Source: Alphaproteobacteria bacterium (lineage in GTDB: Bacteria > Pseudomonadota > Alphaproteobacteria > UBA8366). Taken from it: 64,000 nt of DNA. Both the position numbers and the translations under genes were made by a program. Each line of letters starts with the position of its first letter. Positions within the stretch are counted from its first letter, which is position 1. Location: positions 244,885 through 308,884 of the forward strand of contig JANQKC010000027.1 of assembly GCA_028281325.1 (NCBI GenBank), given 5' to 3'. Below are positions 8,567-15,750 of the stretch, one piece after another. Below the pieces are notes generated by a model that was not told the DNA's origin, searched no databases, and worked only from the letters and a program-made list of their open reading frames with translations.

Positions 8567-10014
8567 GCAACTCGGTCCCGCCCAGCGGACCACCGCCGCC
8601 GACGCCTGTCCCTTCCGTCGCATCGACGCCTATTCGCGCGACCGTCCTGCCGGCTCCCGACACACCGCCGCTGACGCAGGGGCAGACCCTTTCCGCGCGG
8701 GTCATCGCAAACGCCAACAATCAACTCACCCTGCAGACCGACCAAGGGCGCATTACGATCCAATCGACCACGCCGTTGCCCGTCGGCTCGACGGTTTCAC
8801 TCCAGGTCAACGGCGCGGGGCCGCCGGTACAGATAACGGTGCAACCGCAACCCGGCACGAGCGGGGGCACCGTCGGCACAGGCCCGGCTTTGCAAAACCA
8901 ACCGCCGGCTCCTCCGACGCCGGGCGCGACGCCATCGGCGGCCCCCGCGAATCCGATCACCACGCAACTCACCCAGGGCAGCGTCTTGCAGGCGACAGTC
9001 ACGACCGTGCGGGCGGACACGGCCGCGTCGGGAACGACACCCGGCGGTCAACCGGCAACACCGTCGACCGGCAGTTCTCTCCCAGCCGCGGCGCTGCAGA
9101 ACGGCGCCGTGTTGACGCTCCGAATTCTCGCCGCGGCGCCGCCGGCCGGCGTGCTTCCGCCCGCCACGGCAACGGGCGGCAACACCATTTTGACCGCCTC
9201 GGTCGTGGCGCATACGGCAACGGGCGATCCCATCGTCCGCGTCGGCAGCGCCGACCTGACGCTCGCCGCGACGACGCCGTTGCCGGTCGGCAGCCGGCTG
9301 TCGCTGGAAGTCCTTACGTTGCAACCGGCATTACGGGCCGGCGGGAGTCCCGTCGCCTCGCCAATGGACCCTTGGCAAACCTTGCGGGAGGTGATGGCAA
9401 TACTCCAATCCGGCGACGCCGGCATGACCCGGCAAGCCCTGGAGGTGATGCTGCCCACCGTCGGGCCGAGGCTTGCGCCCGGCATGCTCTTTTTTCTATC
9501 GGCGATCCTGACCGGCGACGTCCGGCGTGTCCTGGGCGAGGATGCGCAGCGGCTGCTGTCCCGCAGCGCGCCCGGTCTGTTGGACCGGCTTTCGGCCGAC
9601 CTTTCCCAGATCCAGCGCCTTGCCGGCGACGCCGCCGGTCCCGATTGGCGCAGTTTTTTCATCCCGATCAACACCGGTGACGGCTTGGAACAAGTTCGGT
9701 TCCACCTGTATCGCGGCGACGAGGACGCCATGGACGGTGACGACCGAACCGGCATCCGCTTCGTCATCGAGGTCAATATGAGTCGGCTGGGCGCCTTCCA
9801 GTTCGATGGGTTCGCGCGACCCAAACAAGTCGACCTGGTCGTGAAAACCCACAACGAATTGCCCGATGCCATGCGCGAGGACATACGGGGAATCTATACC
9901 AACACATTGTCGGCGATGGGCTTCGCCGGGAATGTCGCCTTTCGGGTCACGCCGTCCTTCGACACCGCGCCCGTCGAATCCACGCTGGATGATCGCAAGG
10001 ATTTGTCGGTATGA
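8563..10014 (+). CDS. fliK: FliK-like hook-length control protein
   Basis: Probable hook-length ruler and export-switch protein. The first 300 residues are rich in Pro, Thr, Gly, Ala and Gln with loosely repeated stretches (TTPLPVGS recurs near residues 67 and 240), which fits the flexible ruler part of FliK. The last 150 or so resemble the Flg_hook/FliK C-terminal domain, including IRFVIEVNMSRLGAFQFDG. The ATG at 8563 overlaps the flhG stop (ATGA) and has GGAG 5 bases upstream, so the longer reading from 8509 is rejected. N-terminal ruler sequences evolve fast, so the call rests on the C-terminus and context. Confidence 0.72.
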   Translation: MSNSVPPSGPPPPTPVPSVASTPIRATVLPAPDTPPLTQGQTLSARVIANANNQLTLQTDQGRITIQSTTPLPVGSTVSLQVNGAGPPVQITVQPQPGTSGGTVGTGPALQNQPPAPPTPGATPSAAPANPITTQLTQGSVLQATVTTVRADTAASGTTPGGQPATPSTGSSLPAAALQNGAVLTLRILAAAPPAGVLPPATATGGNTILTASVVAHTATGDPIVRVGSADLTLAATTPLPVGSRLSLEVLTLQPALRAGGSPVASPMDPWQTLREVMAILQSGDAGMTRQALEVMLPTVGPRLAPGMLFFLSAILTGDVRRVLGEDAQRLLSRSAPGLLDRLSADLSQIQRLAGDAAGPDWRSFFIPINTGDGLEQVRFHLYRGDEDAMDGDDRTGIRFVIEVNMSRLGAFQFDGFARPKQVDLVVKTHNELPDAMREDIRGIYTNTLSAMGFAGNVAFRVTPSFDTAPVESTLDDRKDLSV

Positions 10015-10460
10015 CGACGGGAACCGACAAATCCACCGACACAGACGGCGACGAGCCGCCGCGCCCCGATCCGGTGACACGACGCGGCATCCTGGAAACG
10101 CGCGCCAACCCACAAACCGCCTTGGACTATCTCGTGGCGATCGACGCGACCGCGGCATCGCCGGGCCGAACCATCCACTTGCGATACGTTCCCGACAAAC
10201 TGCTGCTGCGGCCGGATTCCTTCGGCACCTACCTCACCATGCTGACCGGCTCAAGCGACACACCGCCGGAAGAACACGCCATTACGATCATCGAAGACAT
10301 CAACAACGAGGTCGTGCCACGCTGGGTTCAGGTGCAGGTCCGATCGACCCCGGAAGACCGCCGCGCGGCCGTCAACGGATACCGTGTCGTCGTCGAAGAC
10401 CGCCAGCCAAACTGGGACAACCCGAACATCATCCCGCGATCGTCGGACAGCCGAGCATAA
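10011..10460 (+). CDS. Small QueF-like (T-fold) protein without catalytic residues, flagellar operon
   Basis: The protein has 149 residues and no assigned function; its ATG overlaps the fliK-like stop. Residues 28-110 resemble the core of short (YkvM-type) QueF, the NADPH-dependent preQ0 reductase: ILETRANPQTALDY matches the family's LE[ST]-N-x-DY start, IHLRYVPDKLLLRPDSFGTYL matches I-x-YIPD-x-SLK-x-YL, and EEHAITIIEDINNEVVPRW matches HED-x-II-x-DL-x-P+. The stretch of QueF with the catalytic Cys and Asp is missing, replaced by a short TAASPGR link, and the ESKSLK motif reads RPDSFG. Reductase activity is therefore unlikely. The homology is my reading from memory, not a search. Confidence 0.55.
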   Translation: MTTGTDKSTDTDGDEPPRPDPVTRRGILETRANPQTALDYLVAIDATAASPGRTIHLRYVPDKLLLRPDSFGTYLTMLTGSSDTPPEEHAITIIEDINNEVVPRWVQVQVRSTPEDRRAAVNGYRVVVEDRQPNWDNPNIIPRSSDSRA

Positions 10461-10470
10461 CCCATGCCCT

Positions 10471-10893
10471 TTACGGAACGGCGCCGTTGCGGCGATGCCC
10501 GTTCAGCGAGACTTCATCCAAGTCCAGTTGATCCTGTCGCGCCCGGCTCTGCCGCTGGAGCAGCTCCTTGCGCTCCAGGCTGATTTCGTACCGCTTCAAC
10601 GCCGCGAACGCCTCGAGCAACTCGTTCCGCGCTTCTTCCACGACATCGGACGCTTCGTTCAATTCGCCGATAAGGTCGGCCCGTCGAACCAGGGACGCCT
10701 GGGTGAAGCCGCCGTAGTCCGCCGACCCCAGATCGGTTTCCGCGGCGGCAATCCGCTCCGCGACCATCCGTGCATCCAATCGATCGATCGCTTGTTCCAA
10801 CGCCACCACGCGCTCTTCGAGCTGCCGCACTTCCCGGCGTTTTTCGTCGACGAGATACCGGTGGTAGCGGACGAGTTTGACGAGCGTTTTCAT
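10471..10893 (-). CDS. fliJ: Flagellar export chaperone-like protein FliJ
   Basis: FliJ is the central stalk-like coiled coil that fits in the FliI ATPase ring. The protein has 140 residues, almost all charged and helical with heptad-like spacing ([21 protein letters not shown]), as expected for a two-helix coiled coil. Its ATG overlaps the fliI stop by 4 bases, so the pair is translationally coupled. It converges on the QueF-like gene with 10 bases between them. Confidence 0.85.
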   Translation of the reverse strand: MKTLVKLVRYHRYLVDEKRREVRQLEERVVALEQAIDRLDARMVAERIAAAETDLGSADYGGFTQASLVRRADLIGELNEASDVVEEARNELLEAFAALKRYEISLERKELLQRQSRARQDQLDLDEVSLNGHRRNGAVP

Positions 10894-12269
10894 GACGCCG
10901 CGTCATCGGCGGCCTCGGCGGGCGGCCATGGCATTCCAAGGATATCGGCCAGCGCCGCATAACCTTCATCCAAGGATGTTCGATCTTCCATGGTTTGGCT
11001 CAAGAATGCTTCGAGCGGTCCATTAAGCGTGACCGCTTCATCGACCGCCGGGTCACTGCCGCTTCGGTATGCGCCAAGTCGGATAAGCTCCGCCATATCG
11101 TCATAGGTCGACATGACCCGCCGCGCCTTATCGACCAGTTGGTTCTGCGCACCGGTGTTGCAGCCCGGCATCGTACGCGAAATACTCTGCAGGATATTGA
11201 TCGCGGGATAGCGGTTTCGCTGAGCGATCGATCGGTCCAACACCACGTGACCATCGACGATGCCGCGCACGGCATCGGAAATCGGCTCGTTGTGATCGTC
11301 GCCTTCGACCAGGACCGTGAACAAACCCGTGATCGTTCCCTCCCCCGTGCCGGGGCCGGCCCGTTCCAGCAGCTTCGGCAGCTCCGCGAACACGGTCGGC
11401 GTATAGCCCTTGCTCGCCGGCGGCTCCCCGGCCGACAAGCCGATTTCGCGTTGCGCCATGGCGAAACGGGTGATGCTGTCGATGAGACACAAAACGCTGC
11501 GGCCTTGATCGCGAAAATACTCCGCGACCGCCATCGTCAGGTAGGCCGCCTGACGCCGCATCAGCGCGGACTCGTCGGACGTGGCGACGACCACGACGCT
11601 CCGCGCCAACCCTTCCGGACCGAGATGCTCTTCGATGAATTCCTTCACTTCGCGGCCGCGTTCCCCGACCAGACCGATCACCACCACGTCCGCCGCGCAG
11701 TACCGCGCGAGCATCGACAACAGGACGGACTTCCCAACACCGGACCCGGCGAAGATACCGAGCCGCTGACCTTTGCAACAGGTCAGGAAAGTGTTGACGC
11801 TGCGAACGCCCAGGTCGAGTTTCTCGCCGACACGCTGCCGCATCGTCGCGGGCGGCGGTGCGTTGTGGATCGGATAGCGCTGTGGGCCGGAGGTCAACGG
11901 TTGCGCCCCATCGAGCGGTTCGCCGAAGGCGTTCACGACACGACCAAGCCAACCGTCGTGCGGATAGACCGCCGCATCGCTGCCCAGTACTTCCACCGTC
12001 GCGCCCAGACCGACACCGACAACCGACGAGAACGACATGGCCAGCGTTCGGCCATCCCGGAAGCCGACGACTTCGCAAGGGACGCGATCGCCGGACCGGC
12101 TGATCAGATCGCAGCGGTCGCCGACCGATAGATAGGCCTGGACGCCGCCGATCTCGACCAGCATTCCCATGATTGCCGTGACGCGACCGTAGACGCGGGT
12201 ATCCCGGACCTGCGACAGGTCGTCGATCAGGGTGCGCAGCTTCCTCTCTCCTAACCCCGAGTACTTCAA
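10890..12269 (-). CDS. fliI: Flagellum-specific export ATPase FliI
   Basis: Hexameric F1-like ATPase that energises flagellar protein export. It has Walker [11 protein letters not shown] near residue 170 and Walker [20 protein letters not shown], followed by the FliI/YscN-specific stretch [21 protein letters not shown]. Length is about 459. The reading starts at a TTG (12269) with no clear ribosome site. Ten codons in, AGGAG lies 8 bases before a CTG (12239) that would give a more usual FliI N-terminus ([10 protein letters not shown]). Either could be the true start. It is divergent from ctrA. Confidence 0.95.
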   Translation of the reverse strand: MKYSGLGERKLRTLIDDLSQVRDTRVYGRVTAIMGMLVEIGGVQAYLSVGDRCDLISRSGDRVPCEVVGFRDGRTLAMSFSSVVGVGLGATVEVLGSDAAVYPHDGWLGRVVNAFGEPLDGAQPLTSGPQRYPIHNAPPPATMRQRVGEKLDLGVRSVNTFLTCCKGQRLGIFAGSGVGKSVLLSMLARYCAADVVVIGLVGERGREVKEFIEEHLGPEGLARSVVVVATSDESALMRRQAAYLTMAVAEYFRDQGRSVLCLIDSITRFAMAQREIGLSAGEPPASKGYTPTVFAELPKLLERAGPGTGEGTITGLFTVLVEGDDHNEPISDAVRGIVDGHVVLDRSIAQRNRYPAINILQSISRTMPGCNTGAQNQLVDKARRVMSTYDDMAELIRLGAYRSGSDPAVDEAVTLNGPLEAFLSQTMEDRTSLDEGYAALADILGMPWPPAEAADDAAS

Positions 12270-12449
12270 ATCGTCGAACAGAACTTAGCTTTTGTTCCAG
12301 TCGACTCTCCCCTTGGTCAAAATAGAAACAAAATACTTAAAATGCCAGTCAAAAAATACTTCGCTTTTTACAGTAGATTTGCTACACTATTAACCATATA
12401 AATTTACGCAATCCACATCGGGGTCTTAGTGTAGTTTAGGGGAATACCT
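12270..12449. promoter_or_regulatory. AT-rich divergent fliI/ctrA control region
   Basis: These 180 bases are much richer in A+T than the flanking genes. They include the half-site TTAACCAT at 12390-12397, like half of the CtrA box TTAA-N7-TTAA, and one GANTC site (GACTC, 12303-12307), the target of the CcrM methylase in alphaproteobacteria. In Caulobacter, ctrA is autoregulated and methylation-sensitive, so these signals fit, but no complete CtrA box was found. Exact promoters cannot be placed by eye. Confidence 0.5.
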
Positions 12450-13175
12450 ATGCGGGTACTACTTGTTGAAGATGATCAGGCGATGGCCAAGAGCATCGCC
12501 TTGATGCTTAAGTCTGAAAGTTTCGTCGTCGATACGACGGATCTTGGCGAAGACGGTCTGGAGATCGGCAAAATCTACGATTACGACATCATCATTCTCG
12601 ATTTGATGCTGCCGGATATCGATGGATATGAAGTTCTCCGTCGTTTGCGCGATGCCAGGGTAGACACACCTATTCTGATATTATCCGGTCTCAGTGAATT
12701 GGATAATAAAGTCAAAGGGTTAGGGTTTGGCGCAGATGACTATCTGACCAAGCCGTTTGAGAAACGAGAATTGATTGCCCGGATTCAGGCGATTGTCCGT
12801 CGCTCCAAGGGACACGCCAAGTCGATCATCAAGACCGGCAAGATCAGCGTCAATCTCGACGACCATACGGTCGAAGTGGGCGGCAAGCCTATTCATCTGA
12901 CCGGGAAAGAATTCGGCATTCTTGAGCTGCTGTCGCTCCGCAAGGGAACGACCCTGACCAAGGAAATGTTCCTGAACCATCTCTACGGCGGTATGGACGA
13001 GCCGGAACTCAAAATTATCGACGTCTTCGTGTGCAAGCTTCGCAAAAAGCTCAGCACCGCCTGCGATGGCGAAAACTACATTGAAACGGTCTGGGGACGC
13101 GGCTACGTCTTGCGCGACCCGGTACCGGTCGAAGAAGACAGCCCCGAACAGGTAGCAGAAGCGTCGGCCGCATAA
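12450..13175 (+). CDS. ctrA: Cell-cycle response regulator CtrA
   Basis: Master response regulator of alphaproteobacteria; in Rhodospirillales-type species it often controls motility rather than viability. It has a receiver domain at 1-118 with the phosphoacceptor Asp51 and an OmpR/PhoB winged helix at about 130-230. The run [19 protein letters not shown] and the following [14 protein letters not shown] are the hallmark of CtrA. It ends in Ala-Ala, as Caulobacter CtrA does, where this serves ClpXP turnover. It is divergent from fliI and followed by a strong terminator. chpT, its phosphodonor, lies 6 kb away. Confidence 0.97.
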   Translation: MRVLLVEDDQAMAKSIALMLKSESFVVDTTDLGEDGLEIGKIYDYDIIILDLMLPDIDGYEVLRRLRDARVDTPILILSGLSELDNKVKGLGFGADDYLTKPFEKRELIARIQAIVRRSKGHAKSIIKTGKISVNLDDHTVEVGGKPIHLTGKEFGILELLSLRKGTTLTKEMFLNHLYGGMDEPELKIIDVFVCKLRKKLSTACDGENYIETVWGRGYVLRDPVPVEEDSPEQVAEASAA

Positions 13176-13224
13176 TCGGCCGCAGCTACCGCTTCAATTC
13201 AGCTCAATTGATTTTATGGTACAG

Positions 13225-13254
13225 CGCGCCTCCCCTTGGGAGGCGCGTTTTTTT
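13225..13254 (+). terminator. Rho-independent terminator after ctrA
   Basis: A perfect 9-bp stem (CGCGCCTCC at 13225-13233 with GGAGGCGCG at 13239-13247), a 5-base loop and seven T residues at 13248-13254. It lies 50 bases past the ctrA stop, and its T-run overlaps the stop codon of the convergent cheR. Confidence 0.93.
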
Positions 13255-14089
13255 ATGCCGACTTCAGCGCGGGTTCGCCGCCGGCGATGGCATACATGCC
13301 GCGATGACCGGTAATCGGGACGAACTTATCGGTAATGCCCAACACGGTCTCCGCTCCGCCCAGGTAGAGGACGCCGTCATCCGACATGATGTTGCTGATA
13401 CGGCCCAAAACTTCCGATTTGGTCTGCTGGTCGAAATAGATCAGCACGTTCCGGCAGAACACGATATCGAACTGGCCCAACGTGGCCGTATCGTCCAACA
13501 GGTTGAATTCCTTGAACTTCACCATCGAACGAATGGCCGCGTCCAGGCGCCACTTCTCGCCCACCTGCTTGAAATACTTCACCAGCGTGGCGATCGGCAA
13601 GCCGCGTTGAACCTCGAATTGCGTGTAGAGACCCGCCCGCGCCCGGTTGAGCATGTCGACCGAGATATCGGTGGCGAGAATTTGGACATCCCAACCATCC
13701 AATAGATCGCCCAGTTCCTTCAGCAGAATGCCGATGGAATAGGGTTCCTGGCCGCTGGACGCCGCCGCGCTCCAGATTCGAAGCTTCCGGGTGGCCGCGC
13801 GTTTCTCCACCAATTGCGGAATCACAAGCGTCCGGAGTTGTTCGAACGGTTTCATATCCCGGAAGAAAAGCGATTCGTTCGTCGTCATCGCTTCCGTGAT
13901 ATCGCACAGCAAGTCCTCGGGCCGGTCCTCGCGGACCATCGCCACAAGTTCGGGAAGCCCAGCGAATCCGAACTTCCGCGCGACGGGCATCAACCGGCTT
14001 TCCAGCAGGTATGCCTTTTCCTCGGTGAGGACGAGGCCCGAGCGCTGCTTCAGGATCGCGGATAAGAACTCGAAATCTGCGGTATTCAT
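13253..14089 (-). CDS. cheR: Chemotaxis protein methyltransferase CheR
   Basis: SAM-dependent methyltransferase that methylates glutamates of chemoreceptors. Residues 1-75 form the small helical CheR N-domain. The catalytic domain begins near residue 80 with TEAMTTNESLFFRD, then the SAM-binding RIWSAAASSGQEPYSI, ATDISVDML, and FDIVFCRNVLIYFD. At 278 residues it is of normal length. It is last in the cheY-cheB-cheR series, 5 bases after cheB. Confidence 0.96.
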   Translation of the reverse strand: MNTADFEFLSAILKQRSGLVLTEEKAYLLESRLMPVARKFGFAGLPELVAMVREDRPEDLLCDITEAMTTNESLFFRDMKPFEQLRTLVIPQLVEKRAATRKLRIWSAAASSGQEPYSIGILLKELGDLLDGWDVQILATDISVDMLNRARAGLYTQFEVQRGLPIATLVKYFKQVGEKWRLDAAIRSMVKFKEFNLLDDTATLGQFDIVFCRNVLIYFDQQTKSEVLGRISNIMSDDGVLYLGGAETVLGITDKFVPITGHRGMYAIAGGEPALKSA

Positions 14090-14094
14090 CTGAT

Positions 14095-15234
14095 CTACAC
14101 CGCCAGTCTACAAATTTTGGGGCCAATTTCAGGAAGCGGCAAAACGGCGTTACACAGCCCATTCGTTGCAACGGCGCCGGGCATGCCCCACACCACACTG
14201 GTCTCTTCGTCCTGCGCAACGATCGTGCCGCCAGCGTCGACGACAACCTTGCTGCCGGCACAGCCGTCGGCGCCCATTCCCGTAAGGATGAGGACGAGAA
14301 CGGCCGGCCCATAGGCGTCGACGATGCTGCGGAGCATGGGGTCGACGGCCGGCTTGCAGAAGTTTTCGGGCGGTCCGTCGTTCAGCCGGAGCACCTTATC
14401 TACACCGCTGGTCTCGACAAGCATGTGGAATCCGCCGGGCGCGACATAAATGCGCCCGCCCTCGACAACATCGCCATCCTCCGCTTCGGCGCTGGGCCAA
14501 CCACTCGCCTGTTGCAAGTGTTTCGCGAGAATAGCCGTGAAGGTCGGCGGCATATGCTGCGTAATCAGAATCGGCAACGAAATGTTGTCGGTGATCGACT
14601 TGATGCATTTCGCCAGGGCCTGGGGACCGCCGGTCGAGCTTCCGATCGCCAGAACCGCAGGTTTGATGCTGCCGGCGTCGCGCAGTTCGAGGATCGAACT
14701 ATTCGTTTCTTTGACCGCAGCGGTTCCGTTCACCGGCTTGGCAGATTTGCGTCCCGCCGGCGCCCCACCGCGACCGCCCAGCGCAATGACCTTCGCAACG
14801 AGGTCACGCTTGAAATCATCGGCCTCGCGAAGCGCCTGCCTCGAACTTGGCTTGGTGACGTAGTCGGTCGCCCCCATCCGCAGCGCGCGCAGAGAAATAT
14901 CGGCGTTACGCTCGGTCAATGACGACGCCATGATCACCGTAAGGTCGGGATGCGCCTTGATCATTTGCGGCAACGCGGTCAGGCCGTCCATGTTCGGCAT
15001 CTCGATATCCAACAAGACGACATCGATCTTGCTGCGATTCAAGGCCTTGAGCGCCAACGCGCCGTCGCCGACCGATTCCACAACCTCGATCTCGTCGTTG
15101 CTCTCCAACACCTGTGTGAATAATCCACGGATGACGGCAGAGTCATCGACAACCATAACTTTTATGGGTTCGGACACATTTGCCAATTCAAATCGCCTTA
15201 AATACTTGTTTTCAATAATCTCGCTAAGCGTCAA
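14095..15234 (-). CDS. cheB: Chemotaxis response regulator / methylesterase CheB
   Basis: Removes methyl groups from, and deamidates, chemoreceptors when phosphorylated. A receiver domain (IKVMVVDDSAVIRG, phospho-Asp in VVLLDIEMP) is followed by a linker and the CheB catalytic domain with the nucleophile in AIGSSTGGPQAL, the His in ITQHMP and the Asp in GMGADG. The TTG at 15234 overlaps the cheY stop. A GTG at 15177 (codon 20) gives a more typical N-terminus just before the receiver, so the first 19 residues may be untranslated. Confidence 0.95.
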   Translation of the reverse strand: MTLSEIIENKYLRRFELANVSEPIKVMVVDDSAVIRGLFTQVLESNDEIEVVESVGDGALALKALNRSKIDVVLLDIEMPNMDGLTALPQMIKAHPDLTVIMASSLTERNADISLRALRMGATDYVTKPSSRQALREADDFKRDLVAKVIALGGRGGAPAGRKSAKPVNGTAAVKETNSSILELRDAGSIKPAVLAIGSSTGGPQALAKCIKSITDNISLPILITQHMPPTFTAILAKHLQQASGWPSAEAEDGDVVEGGRIYVAPGGFHMLVETSGVDKVLRLNDGPPENFCKPAVDPMLRSIVDAYGPAVLVLILTGMGADGCAGSKVVVDAGGTIVAQDEETSVVWGMPGAVATNGLCNAVLPLPEIGPKICRLAV

Positions 15235-15596
15235 ATCAGACCGATCTGAGTAAACTTAGTTTGAATAATTTCACTATCGAACGGCTTCATAATGTATTCG
15301 TTGGCACCGGCCGCGAGCGCTTTCTGAATGTGCTCGAGATCGTTTTCGGTTGTGCAGAAAACAACGGAAACCTGATCGCCACCGGGCAGCGCGCGAAGCG
15401 CAATAAGAAATTCGATCCCATCCATGACCGGCATATTCCAGTCAAGAAGAACACCGTCCGGCATACTCACCTTACAGGCATCCAAAGCCATACGACCGTC
15501 TTCGGCTTCGACAACGGTAAAACTCAGTTCTTCGAGAATCTTCCGCGCCACCATCCGAATGACCTTGGAATCATCCACTACAAGGCAGGTCTTCAT
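15231..15596 (-). CDS. cheY: Chemotaxis response regulator CheY
   Basis: Single receiver domain of 121 residues: acidic pair in CLVVDDSKVIR, phosphoacceptor Asp52 (LLDWNMPVMDG), Thr switch in VVFCTTE and Lys in IMKPF. The ATG at 15596 is chosen over the upstream reading from 15641 because AAGGAAG lies about 8 bases ahead and the receiver starts at once. It lies between cheA and cheB and is probably the motor-binding output of the cluster. Confidence 0.95.
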   Translation of the reverse strand: MKTCLVVDDSKVIRMVARKILEELSFTVVEAEDGRMALDACKVSMPDGVLLDWNMPVMDGIEFLIALRALPGGDQVSVVFCTTENDLEHIQKALAAGANEYIMKPFDSEIIQTKFTQIGLI

Positions 15597-15750
15597 TTCG
15601 ATACTTCCTTTCCACGCGATCGACTTGTTGCGTGACCCCAAGCGGGAAACCGGGCCCTAAATCGCTGGCCCCGTCGCCAACTCCGCCCCTCAACAAGACA
15701 TCATCAATCGCCCCCTCTTCAAACGGGCGCCAAACCACCCGCACTCCGCC

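Noticed and set aside
10995..12131. Open frame of 378 codons antisense to fliI
   Set aside because: FliI motifs on the other strand are unmistakable; this frame has shadow composition.
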